Shown here piece after piece: positions 9,951 to 19,749 of a stretch of DNA of 29,702 nucleotides. Source of the DNA: Chara braunii (taxonomy: Eukaryota; Streptophyta; Charophyceae; Charales; Characeae); the NCBI GenBank assembly GCA_003427395.1, contig BFEA01000598.1, positions 793,890 to 823,591 of the forward strand, written 5' to 3'. The position numbers and the translations under genes were made by a program. Position 1 is the stretch's first letter, and every line of letters begins with the position of its first letter. The notes beneath the pieces are model-generated. The model ran no database searches. It was given only the letters and a program-made list of their open reading frames with translations, and was not told the origin of the DNA.

Positions 9951-9960
9951 TTCAGCCCCC

Positions 9961-10210
9961 ATTGCCTCTTCTCCTGAACGATCCTGCCCCCTCCCACTCA
10001 GGCTGGAAATAGGGAATTCGGCTACTTTGTACGATTGTGAAATAGCTCCAACCCTGCCTGCTTCCCCCTTCCTGACTCAACTCCCATTGCTTCTTCTCCT
10101 GATCGATCTTGTCCTCTCCCACTCAGGCTGGAACTAGTGAATCCGGCTACTTTGAGCGATCGTGCAACAGCTCCAACCCTGCTGGGTGTCCCCGCTCAGA
10201 CTGACGGGAG
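9961..10210. repeat. Two tandem ~125-bp repeats ahead of LINE ORF1
   Basis: The sequence from ATTGCCTCTTCTCCTGAACG at 9961 recurs as ATTGCTTCTTCTCCTGATCG at 10086. The shared part runs through CACTCAGGCTGGAA, GGCTACTTTG, CAGCTCCAACCCTG or close variants. Spacing is 125 bp. Its position upstream of a + strand LINE ORF1 suggests promoter monomers of a LINE 5' UTR, which is inference. Confidence 0.75.
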
Positions 10211-10649
10211 TGAAGAACTCGTTATGCCACATCACGACACATTAGAATGGTAAGCAATAGTATGAAGCCCCGCGACCAGCGGGCACACAAAAGGCTGGAT
10301 TCAATGCTACTGTACCGGGGGATAGTCAGACAATACGCGCAGAACTGTCTGGCTAGGGAAGGGGATCAGAGAAAGGTAGGCGATACGGGGGGGGATTAGG
10401 GGAAAGCTGCGGACAATAAGGGGGGGGATCAGCAGATAACAACCACCCAGTCCTCCCAAGGCACAGGGGAAAAAAGGGGCAACACGGGGAATGACACAGA
10501 AAAGGCACTCGCTTTGGAGGCTAAACAAGGCCTGTCTTCCCAGGATCCGACCGTCCATTCCTGGGCAGAGAAGGTGAAGGAACGACCTGCCCAAGCAAGC
10601 ATTGCGGTCAGACGTAGGAAGGAGGGGACGAGCGGCAGGGGGGGGAGGA
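10211..10649. other. Purine/G-run-rich leader region before LINE ORF1
   Basis: Runs of eight G bases at about 10389 and 10423, with a shorter G-run between them, could form G-quadruplexes on the + strand. No coding region is seen. This is probably the rest of the LINE 5' UTR. Confidence 0.4.
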
Positions 10650-13101
10650 ATGGAAGATCCCGACGGGGAACTTGACAACGGCAGGGGCGTTCTTCCTCTC
10701 TCGCCTCCTAGCCGCCCCGGAAAACAGGATTTTACAGCAAGGGGGCAGGCCAACCATTGTCTGAGCACTGCCTGACGAGGCAGTGAGAACTAGAGATCTC
10801 ATTTATACTCACCATGCAAGTAACTGGACTTTCCACGACGACGCAGCTTTCAAATCTACAAATGATAAGGTTGGGTGGATCAGGGAACGGTTAGCTGCAT
10901 TCAAAGGATCTCCTGCAAATGCACGCGAATGGTTCCTGATCCAACCAGCCTCGTCATCTGTTATCACAGTCCTCTGCGTATCAGAGGCGGACAAAAAAAA
11001 GATGGATGGATGGAGATCACTGCGGTGTGATAGATCAGAGGTCCGCATCTATCCATGGGCTCCCCCGAAACCGCAACGCCCTGAAGAGCGCAGGGAACAA
11101 CTGATGAGAGAGCACTTCTGGATAGAATTCCGGCACATCCCGATTGAGATCCAGGCCGCCTTCGTCCAGGACATTGCCGAGAAATATGACATAATTGACT
11201 TCATTGACCCACTCCCCCCTCACGTGGCACNCAGGGACGACTACTTAATGTTGGNCGTCANCCTGGCTGACNAACATGTTTNTTCNATNGACGACGTGAT
11301 TCCCTTCTGTGTGGGGGGTAGGCTGTACAGAGTCCACACCNCCCACAAACATAGACCCTGGTGCTTTAAGTGCCAGGCTTATGGACACCTTTACACAGAC
11401 ACTGCCTGTGGCCGACATCCCTCGCGCACAGCAAAACCCACAGGACGTCTGAGGAAGGACCCCTTCGAGGAAGCCAGGTGGAGGACGGTTGATCCTGGAT
11501 ATGAGGGGTGGGTGTACATAGACAAACCAGGGGGGACGGAGGGGACGTGGTGGGCTGGACATGGGAAGGGCGAGGGGATCCACAACCGGGTTCCCAACCA
11601 CCATCCAACTGGGTCCCCCCCAAATCACTGGAATCGCACTTGCAACCCCCCCCCAAGGCAAAAAAACAGGGTGCTTGGATAGCAGTCGGCAACAAAAAGA
11701 AGGAATCCCCACAGAAGGAAGAGGTGGAGACAAAAAAAGGTGTCGGAGATCAGGGGAACCGCTTTGACTGTCTGGGTGATGGGGCGGACCCACTGCCACT
11801 CCAGGAGCCACAGAAAACCCAGGAGGAGGTCTCCGTTGACGAGGACCTGCCCAAAAAGGGGGATCAGCTATCGTCTGCACAGTCGAGCCTGCCGATTGAG
11901 GATAAGGGGACAAGTAGCCCGTCAGACACGCAGCCCATCTCAGTAACAGAGACGACAGAAGGGGGGAATGAGAGGGACAGGCTCCCGGGTACGAGGCTGA
12001 AGCAGCAAGCAAGGACCAAGACCCGACCACCGCACTTGCTGGAACATAGCCCACCACAAGCACAGAAGCCACACCCGCATCCCCCCCATCCTCAGCAAGA
12101 GGGGCAGGGCCATCAACAGCCCGATCAACTGGCCCCTGATTTCTGTTCAGACGCTTTTGGGGCGCAGCAAATGAACGTTGATACAACCCCCCCGCCGCCC
12201 GACGTAGAGATGGAAGAGTCCCCTACAGACCCGTCGGACCCAGATGCCCCCCCACAGGAAATGAGCTTGGACCAGAAAATCCAGGTGGTGGCAGACTGGA
12301 TTCTAAAGCATCTCCAAACGGACTGCCCCCATGAAGGAGAAGAATACTGGGACAAATCTTACGTTGAGTTGGTCGCCCTCCTCAACAACAGCCCATCCCT
12401 AAGAACTGCGCTCACCACCGCCCCCCCCCCCCCATCTGACATGGGCTGAAGCATTTCAACGCATATTGGCCGTCGCCCGAGGACGATTTCACCCGCCTTC
12501 AGCACCGGAGCCAGCTGCTCCACCTGGACATGAATCCTCGAGCGTAGTGCCGAATAACGGAAAAGGAACAGCAGAGGAAGGGATGACCTCTCGAAGACTC
12601 AAAATTAGGCAGCTCATCGAAAGGGGCCTCTTCGAACCACCCCTCTCCAAACTGAATGGGTTGATGGTAATCCCTCTCAGGAAAGCAGAAGGGAAATGGG
12701 AGCTGGGACTCTCCCCGGTGGGGGATTACGGGGGGGTAACGATGCACGGCTGGGAATTCTCCCTCCACGAAAAGGACCGCACGGAAAGAGGAAAAGTTTT
12801 CTCCGACCAAATATCTACCTTCATCCCCAAACACTACTCCCCGGGTGCGAGGGCAGGACTCAGGTTTGAAACGTCCAATGAACAGATAGCGCGGAATGAC
12901 TTGTACCTACTCTTTGACCCCAATAAAACCTCTGATCTAGGATGGTTTAGCCACAACGCTCTACTGGACCTGCAGTGTGCCAAGATTAAATCCAGCGACT
13001 TCTGGTCCGAAGACGATGTGTGTCGATGCCTGTGTCGCATAGCACGAGAAAAAGTATTACACCTGGACATATGGGATCTCAAACATTGGCACCCGGTATG
13101 A
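10650..13101 (+). pseudogene. LINE ORF1 (gag-like, zinc-knuckle) with frame disruptions
   Basis: ORF1 proteins of plant LINEs bind the element RNA. Similarity appears in three successive pieces. First, 10765-11682 (frame 1) has a region EFRHIPIEIQAAFVQDIAEK typical of the domain before the knuckle, then a zinc knuckle CFKCQAYGHLYTDTAC (CX2CX4HX6C, two residues longer than the usual HX4C spacing). Second, 11508-12449 (frame 3) contains GAWIAVGNKKK and NRFDCLGDG, the usual hinge after the knuckle, then a Pro/Gln/Asp-rich disordered part. Third, after an 11+ base C run (12419-12433), frame 1 resumes through LTWAEAFQRILAVARG to the stop at 13099. An in-frame TGA at 10762 and frame-3 ATG at 10650 leave the N-terminus uncertain. 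The frame switches coincide with C or G homopolymers, so some may be assembly errors. Eight N bases lie at 11231-11341. Confidence 0.75.
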
Positions 13102-13175
13102 CACACCCCGACGGACGGAGATCTCAAGAGCCAACACTAAGGTATTCATTAAACTAGAAATCAGAATAGGAAGAA

Positions 13176-13303
13176 ATGGATGACCTAGACACGCTATACT
13201 GCCGGAACCCGGCATGGCGCAAATGCGTCGAATCGGCAGACGTGGACCTGCGCTCCATTAACGTTAATGGACTGGCATCATGTAAACCTGAAAAGCGCCA
13301 GGT
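13176..13303 (+). pseudogene. Start of LINE ORF2 (endonuclease N-terminus), truncated
   Basis: An ATG at 13176, 75 bp after the ORF1 stop, opens a frame whose residues 26-42 read LRSINVNGLASCKPEKR. That is the typical opening strand of the APE-type endonuclease of LINE ORF2 (IN/LN VNGL..KR). Similarity stops at about 13303, where unrelated SINE-like sequence begins, so the rest of ORF2 is absent here. The spacing and order support one + strand LINE covering ORF1 and ORF2. Confidence 0.65.
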
Positions 13304-13480
13304 CCCCTCCCCCTACGTGTATCAGCAGACTCTCCTCAATGCCACTAGGGACCAACGACATATCTCTAGGTGGCGGACCCCAAGCTTGCCGAGGAAGGTA
13401 CATGAGGCCAATAGGGATTGAACCCAAGACCTCCTGAATGCCACTTGCGTGCCTTACCAACTGAGCTAGGCCTCTGCTTT
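13304..13480 (-). mobile_element. tRNA-headed SINE-like insertion
   Basis: On the - strand 13474-13404 resembles a tRNA. GAGGCC at the 5' end pairs with GGCCTC at the 3' end. A perfect pol III A box (TAGCTCAGTTGG, 13468-13457) and a good B box (GGGTTCAATCCC, 13425-13414) are present, with a TTCAATC T-loop. The anticodon arm does not fold and the D and T stems carry mismatches, so it is not a working tRNA. It continues into about 100 bases of non-tRNA body toward 13304. It cuts the LINE ORF2 start, consistent with insertion. I see no clear target-site duplication. Confidence 0.65.
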
Positions 13481-13638
13481 TGTGACCGCCGCCTACTTAC
13501 CACCAGTACGTTTTCTCACTAAGAGCATGCTCACAATAGGCCCTCAAACTCGCCAAATCACAAAATGAGCGGTCGGATCGAGTCCCTGTAAAGGAAGGAC
13601 GAGATCTGGCTGCTTGTGACGTTCAACCTCACATGCCG

Positions 13639-13983
13639 TTCTGTTCTTCGGCCAGAGTGTTCGGTGACCGAACCCGAAAGTTTGGGACCGAACGCTAACA
13701 AGTGCCGAAACTCTCCGAACGTGAACATAAAAATATTTAAAAAAAAAAAAAAAAAAAAGTTCTCCAAAAAATCTGAAAATAATATATGTCATGTAAAATA
13801 TAGGTATGCTCAAATTCGTAACCAAACTCGAGTTAAAACTCAAAAACCAAAAAACAAATTTTATTTTTATTTTTATTTTTTTGAATATGTTCGGCCGAAC
13901 ACGTTCGGGTGGCGTTCGGCCAAACACCCGAACATGTTCGGACGTTCGGAAAAGCTCCGGACATGTTCGGTGTGCTACACTGA
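13639..13983. mobile_element. Small element with CGAAC/GTTCG-rich arms and A/T core (hAT-like MITE candidate)
   Basis: Both ends are crowded with CGAAC or GTTCG: about 13641-13726 on the left and 13890-13975 on the right. The right arm includes GTTCGGCCGAAC and ACATGTTCGG repeats. The centre is A/T-rich with long A and T runs. The right end reads inward as CAGTGTAGCACACCGAAC and the left as CAGAGTGTTCGGTGACCGAAC, loosely matching hAT-style CAG... termini. No 8-bp duplication flanks it, so the class is uncertain. Confidence 0.5.
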
Positions 13984-13993
13984 TGTTAAATAT

Positions 13994-14366
13994 GCCTTGA
14001 AAGAACAACAAAATGTAGTGTGTCAAGGATTTTTGGAAATATTGAGTGTAGGGCCACAGACGGACCTGAAAGCCCCCGTGTGTTTCCATAGTTGCGCGGG
14101 AAAGAAATGGCGTGCAGCGCCGTGCACTACTTTCAAACATTCGCCTAATCCAAAAAGATCAGAGTGATAAATTGTGTTGAATAGGCCCTGAAAGAACAAC
14201 AAAATGTAGTGTGTCAAGGATTTTTGGAAACTTTGAGTGTGGGGCCACAGACAGACCTGAAAGTCTCCGTGTGATTCCAGCTTTAGTGAGAAAGGACCAT
14301 TGTGATAGTTGTGCGGGAAGAAATGGCGCGCACTACTTTGAAATGTTCACCTAATCCAAAAAGTAT
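13994..14366. repeat. Diverged 191-bp direct repeat
   Basis: The segment starting GCCTTGAAAGAACAACAAAA at 13994 recurs from 14185, sharing ATGTAGTGTGTCAAGGATTT, GGCCACAGAC.GACCTGAAAG, and ending CACCTAATCCAAAAAG-like. The second copy carries a ~25-bp insertion. A partial head (ATAGGCCCTCAAAC) also occurs at about 13535. These may be two copies of one short element. Confidence 0.7.
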
Positions 14367-14767
14367 CTTTGAACCTCTATGCAAGCTACTCGCCGTCTTT
14401 TCGAACGGAAAGGCGGGGGTACACACTTTGGATCTCGTTTTCGAATCAAATCTCAGTGTCGCTTGTTACAGAGTTTGAAGTTCGACGTACACGGCCTCAG
14501 CCAGGTCACTGTTTCCTTGTATTCGTCTTCGCCATGTATACGGTAGTGGAACCTTTTTTTTTTATAATGCTCGATGTGGCGTCAACCGCTACACAGAGTG
14601 TTGGGTCAATGAGGCGCTACTCCCGTCCACGGGATGACAATCAGTACGTTAAAAGACAATAGTAAAGAGTACGGGGGAAAGTGGGTATCGATAATGACAA
14701 AACCAGCGCCTACGAATCCTGAACACCTTGTTTCGAGAGGAAAATAATAGCGCCCAATGCCCATCAA

Positions 14768-14769
<2 letters not shown>
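14367..14769. other. Unassigned sequence, no gene seen
   Basis: About 400 bases with no recognisable gene or repeat apart from an 8-base T run near 14556. It lies between the direct repeat and the poly(A) tail of the - strand LINE. Confidence 0.3.
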
Positions 14770-14807
<38 letters not shown>

Positions 14808-15107
14808 AAACCCTGCAATAACAGATAGGAGGGATGATAAGAGTATACCCTTCTATCTGTCCTCCAGGGGGCTCCAGTCTATTGGTGGGGAGCAGCAGCA
14901 CCTGCTGGAAATTGGGTCTAGCATCCCTTCCATATGTCATTAATTGATCAAGAGAACCCCACACAGTTTCCTATGTACTGATACTGATGGTAGATCTAGA
15001 CCTGGAGATGAAGATGCCTCTTCAGTCAAATATTTGACCGTCTGATAAGAGTGATTTATCTAACATCCCTCTTCATAGATCCCCCCCCCACTATCTAATG
15101 TTGAGAC

Positions 15108-17160
15108 TTATCCTCCTTCCCCCCCCCCGAACCATTCCAGATTCACCAAAGCAAGTGCAGACGGAGGGAAAGGATCAGAAGAAAAAAAAAACAGTGATCT
15201 CAAAGAAGCTCCTGGTTGGATGTCAAACCAGTTGTGAAAGGTGATCGGGTAATCCCGCCTGAAGGGTTCCTGATCCCCTTCCCCTCCTGGCCAAACCACC
15301 TCTCTCAGTTTCTCCCCCGATCCATCCCCCAGCCAGTCTAAATTGAATTTCAAAATTATTTGCTTAACGTCTTTTTTCTGTTTGAAATCTATGAGCCTTG
15401 CTTTCATCATTTCCCATTGTTGTTGGATTATTTATGTCCTTTCTTGTCCTTCCATATTTGTTCCTTCAATTGTATTTATGCATTTTTTATGCCACAAGGC
15501 CCACAATACCGCTTTCCTACCCAGTCGAAAGAAGTTTTGTTGAAACACAGATAACTCGATTAATACAGGATTCCAGCACCCCTGAAGGATTGCCCTCCAG
15601 TTCCATGGCCAATCCAAGCCTGTTATCCTTCGCCACACATAGTCCCAACGACGCCATATCAAAACAGAACCTGGACATTGTAGAAAAATGTATTCAATCG
15701 TTTCTCTTATTTTTCTATTAGGAAAGGCTTATGCATAGGAGTTGCGTCACGATAACGCCACTCCTCTTTGTTCTAGTGTAGAGTGATTTATTAGCCAATC
15801 ATTCGTAGACAACATCTGTGCATTATCTGTCATTGTAAAGACGCAAACTTGGCAGACCTCTCCCTCAGGCACTGACACCATCTCACTGGTTTAAGCAAAT
15901 CCTCATAGATGTTCAGGTGCCTGCACCAACGGTCTTGTATGATCTCAGACACCTCTGTTTTAGGACGCAACAGTCGATAGGATGCCCTTAGTAACAGAGA
16001 CTGTAATCTCAAGGGTTTGCACCTCCTATTGACCCGCCAGACCCACTCAGTTGGATTCAGGGGGAGGTCCGGAATGGGAAGATGAGGAAAGAACATTGTT
16101 CATCCTTTTGTTGCTATACAGTATAGTGCCCTTGTCATAGACATTTCATCGAAGAGGGAGAAAGTTACCTTGTCGTGGTCCTTTTTAGAAATCCTGTTAT
16201 CTTTATGGATCTTTAAAATGTTAACCAGAGTTCCCTCCTCGCGAAATCCAATATTTGACCCACTGACTTGGAACCTTCATGTAAGTTTATACAAACCCAA
16301 TCCGCCACCCGGAAAAGAGGACCTTTTTTAAGTACCACAATCCAGGACAGAGGGATAACTGAAATTATCTCCTCCAAATTATCAAGTAGATTAAGCGCAT
16401 ATTTGATCTTTTTCCTGAGTTTTTCCACTGTTTTTCAATTCCGGATTTTCGGGTCCAACAAATCCTTGATTCTTAATATTTCATGCTTGACCCACGTAAA
16501 CCACAGAGAAACCGAACTCATGAAGACTCTGCCATGTTGATCAATGAGTCATCGATTTCCAAAAAGTGGTTGTCGTAAAACTTCCTCATATCTTGCGGGA
16601 GGGGACTTATTCGGTAATGGCAGCTCACGCCAAGTTTTCATTAGGCTTGCCCAAAAGTCGTCGGACCAAACCCAGATCCTTCCTAGCCACACCTTTTATC
16701 CCTTCCCTAGTCAGATGCATTTGGAGCCGAGGAATAGTTCAGTACCTATCTTTCACCCATGTAAGTGGGTGCGCTTCCTTGGCAGTTTTGGGCGCCAGTC
16801 TACGGATTGCTCCAGAGCTAGGTCTCGCCATGGAAGATCCATAGTTAGGATTAAACGTTTCAGTACTTGAAGAGCCAACGCCTGACACTGAATTTTAGGG
16901 TCAATGGGACCCAAGCTTCCTTTAGTCTTTGGTTGGATTAAAGTCTTTCAGGTTACTCTTGGGATCACATGTGGTGTTTCATGATCTCCTCGCCAGAGGA
17001 AGGCTGTGAGTTGCCTTTGCAATTCTTTAACTGGTTTCTTATTTAGTGACCACAAAATCGACTTGTACAAAATCGAAGCTAAAAACACATTATTAATTAT
17101 TAATGTTCTGCCAAAAGTTGATGTGTGTTTATTTTTCCATACCTTCATTTTCTCTAACAC
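15108..17160 (-). pseudogene. LINE ORF2 C-terminal half (post-RT, zf-RVT-like), multiple stops
   Basis: 17160-16948 reads KMKVWKNKHTSTFGRTLIIN, then LQRQLTAFLWRGDHETPHVI, the usual LINE segment after RT. The frame continues past a TGA with TLIQPKTKGSLGPIDPKIQC and QALALQVLKRL (normally GGLGLIDP..QCQAL). Later pieces include VADWVCINLHEGSK (about 16300), WVWRVNRRCKPLRL (about 16040) and a zf-RVT-like VLWALWHKKCINT (about 15490). The order is collinear with intact plant LINEs. Stops and shifts separate nearly every piece. Confidence 0.75.
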
Positions 17161-17172
17161 TGGGGAAAAAAT

Positions 17173-17691
17173 TCATAAATCATTCGAATTTGGCTTCCTT
17201 TGGGTTGTGAGAATCACACCTAATACCTTAATAGAGGTTTCCAACGAAACCCATTTAATCGTAGGATATTCTGGTGGCCTCACCCCTTGAGAATGAATCC
17301 ACCATCCTTGCGTTTTGTTACCCCAATTGAGTAGCATATCAGATAAGGTAGATAATTTGTTCCTTGTTGCTTTGATTTCCTCAAAATTGGACAAGGACGC
17401 CTCCATCATGATAGTTAAGTCATTTGCGAACATGGAATAAATTGGGATAGCGTTCTTGGGAATATTGGCAATTTTCAGTCGTTGGAGGTTGCGGTTTTCC
17501 CTAAGATTTGCCCCCAATGCTTCCACAATAATCACAAAGAGGAAGGAAACTAAATGGTCTCTATGTCTTACTGATCTCTGGAGAGGGATCTCAGGGGAGA
17601 GTAAACCATTAACCTGAACTCGAATGGTAGCATTTGCATGAAGAATTTGCACCCAAGTTTGTTGGTCCCTCAAATTCAATAATACTCGTTC
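17173..17691 (-). pseudogene. LINE reverse transcriptase fragment, active site mutated
   Basis: The open segment reads WVQILHANATIRVQVNGLLS, then QRSVRHRDHLVSFLFVIIVEALGA, then YSMFANDLTIMME. These correspond to RT motifs of LINEs where the normal forms are roughly QRSVRQGDPLS and FADD. The catalytic box here is F-A-N-D (17430-17419), with the first Asp replaced by Asn, and QGDPL is altered to HRDHL. Upstream there is a TGA at 17694-17692 and the frame is lost. This copy is not expected to make active enzyme. Confidence 0.82.
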
Positions 17692-17842
17692 TCACGAGGT
17701 CCGATTGAATTTGAAAGGGACAGGCGGAATAAAAGGATCATCAAATCTTTCCGGCATCCATGAGGTGATCTGAAGCAAAAAATGGAATGTGAGAGAGAGA
17801 GATAACAAGGACGAGATCATAGCTTCGGCCGAAGAAGGGGAC

Positions 17843-17844
<2 letters not shown>

Positions 17845-17901
<57 letters not shown>
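17845..17901. repeat. (GA)n microsatellite
   Basis: About 57 bases of alternating A and G, with a shorter GA tract about 50 bp upstream. Confidence 0.97.
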
Positions 17902-17903
<2 letters not shown>

Positions 17904-19275
17904 TTTGTTCATACAAACAAGCTTGAGGAGGAATAAAACCTGCTATCTGTCCTGGACTTAGCTTTTAAGAACCAATAGAAGAAGAACTAAAAATCAAGTC
18001 GCACCGACCTTCTGCTCTCTGATAATGACCTTCAACCATGCAACCACTCGTACACACATCCTTCTTGCTCACGTACTGAGGATCCCGGACGCCACGTACA
18101 GACCTCCATACCGCAACGATTGTCACTTCGCCAACTCAGGTTTTGCACCAACTTGCCCAGATCCCACAATTCGTCGCGGCCACCCAACACATAGTCTCAC
18201 CACATTGCCGGAAGAGTCTGGAAGGCTCACAAATATTTTCGATTCTCACGAGCAAGGCGAATGTTACCAATTGGCGCGCGACAGTTGTCTGACACCCACC
18301 AAGATTTGCAAAAGTGGACGAGTTCAGGGCACATTGAGATTCAAGGGGCCCGTTTTTTCTTAGGGCGGGCACGCACATGCTGCAGGACCTTATGCTGAGA
18401 GGTAAATCCCCGCACGGGTGAGAGAAAGATTAATATGGTTTTTTTACACGATTCTATATTTTGTAATAGATACATGCTCAATTGAGCGATGTATATGGAG
18501 CCAGAGATCGGTAGGTTGGAAAGGACGAAGAGCGGGAAGTAGTGGAGCCGGTGGATCCGATGTACTGGATCGCTGTGACGAACTGTTTTCTGCAACCGCG
18601 TGATTTTTCTGCTCAAGGGTACTTCAAGGGTTGAATCGAGAGGGTCCACAGGGCCGCAGGATTACATGGGTGTCCTTGCTTTTCTTGTTTTTTTGAGTCG
18701 AGGCCGGGGTAATCTTGAGACGATTGGTAGCTGGTCGCGCCTTAGCGAGCGCGAAAGATAATTGTTGCCATAGCTTTTTTCTTGTTCTGCTGTGGGAAAT
18801 GAGAATTTTGGCGCGATTGTCGCGCTGGAAAATCTTTTTGAATTTTCAACCGATGTCGAGGCCCCGTGGGCTCTCGAAATTTGCTTTGTTCGAAATTTCT
18901 TTTTGCAATTAGGATTTATATTAGAAATTTAGGCGCGTCTACATTTTTGCTGCGTGGCATTTCTTGCTTGCGCACGCTTTGCCACATTAGGATTTGTGTT
19001 CTGACTTTTCCACACCTTAATCTTTGCGTGTAACTGTAACTTTTGTCTTGCCGGGCATAATTGCAACTGTAATCCTCTTGTTCTTGAGATATTTTGTGGC
19101 ATCCCTGTGGCGCGTGCTTCGTCCTCAGAGTTTGTCCTATTGGCTGGAACGTGCCCGGATCGATGTGTGGAGTGAGGTTACATCCCCCACGTCACGGCCC
19201 GGCCTTGCAGACGTAGGCGCTTCCTCCCTCCTCCTTCTTTTTCCACTCAGGCACAACCCCGAGTATCTCGCGCAA
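17902..19275. other. Unassigned, mostly non-coding region
   Basis: A frame of 112 codons at 18025-18363 (+) shows no recognisable features and I do not call it a gene. 18670-19130 is T-rich with several GCGCG motifs. The phrase ATTAGGATTT occurs at about 18909 and 18986. The latter half could be promoter or retrotransposon U3 sequence for the TATA box at 19286. Confidence 0.3.
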
Positions 19276-19377
19276 GCATGCATGCTATAAATGTTGCAAG
19301 TGCGATTAACTCACTCTCTATGAATTTTGGAGGTAGCGCAGTCAAGAGGATCGGTTAACGTACAAGCTTTGGAAGGT
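19276..19377 (+). promoter_or_regulatory. Candidate promoter: RY motif, TATA box and downstream splice donor
   Basis: GCATGCATGC (19276-19285, an RY-type motif) is followed at once by TATAAAT (19286-19292). About 85 bases later comes AAG|GTGAGT with GT at 19376-19377, a perfect match to the eukaryotic 5' splice-site consensus. A pyrimidine-rich acceptor (CTCCTCGGACAG, ending 19746) could close an intron containing the GA microsatellite. After it only short frames follow, so any transcript may be non-coding. An LTR with TATA box followed by a PBS-like TTGGTGCTGAG (about 19404) is the alternative. Confidence 0.35.
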
Positions 19378-19544
19378 GAGTAGAGAGTTGGGCGATCCGA
19401 CAAGTTGGTGCTGAGTATGCGGGGTTGACGTGGGGCCGCGACGGACTGTGGCGCATGGCCGAATCTGGCTTGCATGCTCGGGCTAAGCGGGGTGACAACT
19501 CTGTGTGGATGCGAGACGACAGACTGCCTGCATCAGGAGGTTGT

Positions 19545-19625
<81 letters not shown>
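19545..19625. repeat. (GA)n microsatellite
   Basis: About 80 bases of GA repeat with one interruption (AAA) near its left end. Confidence 0.97.
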
Positions 19626-19626
<1 letters not shown>

Positions 19627-19749
19627 GGAAGACGTGTGGTGGGCTTCTTCTTCTATTCTTCTCAACGATTTCTTTTTTATGCGGCGCAAGTCGCTCTTTT
19701 CATTTTTGGATCGGCATCTCAGATTTTTCATTTGTTCTCCTCGGACAGT

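Larger units (their letters stand above)
14770..17694 (-). mobile_element. 5'-truncated, decayed LINE (non-LTR retrotransposon)
   Basis: A run of 34 T at 14770-14803 is the poly(A) tail of an element read on the - strand. Going 5' to 3' (17694 down) come a reverse transcriptase part, the post-RT region, and a C-terminal zf-RVT-like segment, then a 3' UTR containing the dispersed GCTGGA hairpin motif (14871-14927). Stops and frameshifts interrupt the protein many times. The endonuclease half is missing, so it is truncated at about 17.7 kb. The family resembles plant LINEs; whether it is the same family as the + strand LINE at 10.6-13.3 kb cannot be decided by eye. Confidence 0.82.

Noticed and set aside
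13404-13474. Functional tRNA gene
   Set aside because: Acceptor and T-loop are tRNA-like, but the anticodon stem cannot form and the D and T stems are mismatched; a SINE head fits better.
10650-17694. One LINE inverted by twin priming
   Set aside because: For twin priming the inverted 5' part should lie beyond 17.7 kb, on the far side from the poly(A) tail. Here the + strand part lies on the tail side, so these are separate insertions.
18025-18363. 112-codon + strand frame
   Set aside because: Composition and lack of motifs give no support for coding.
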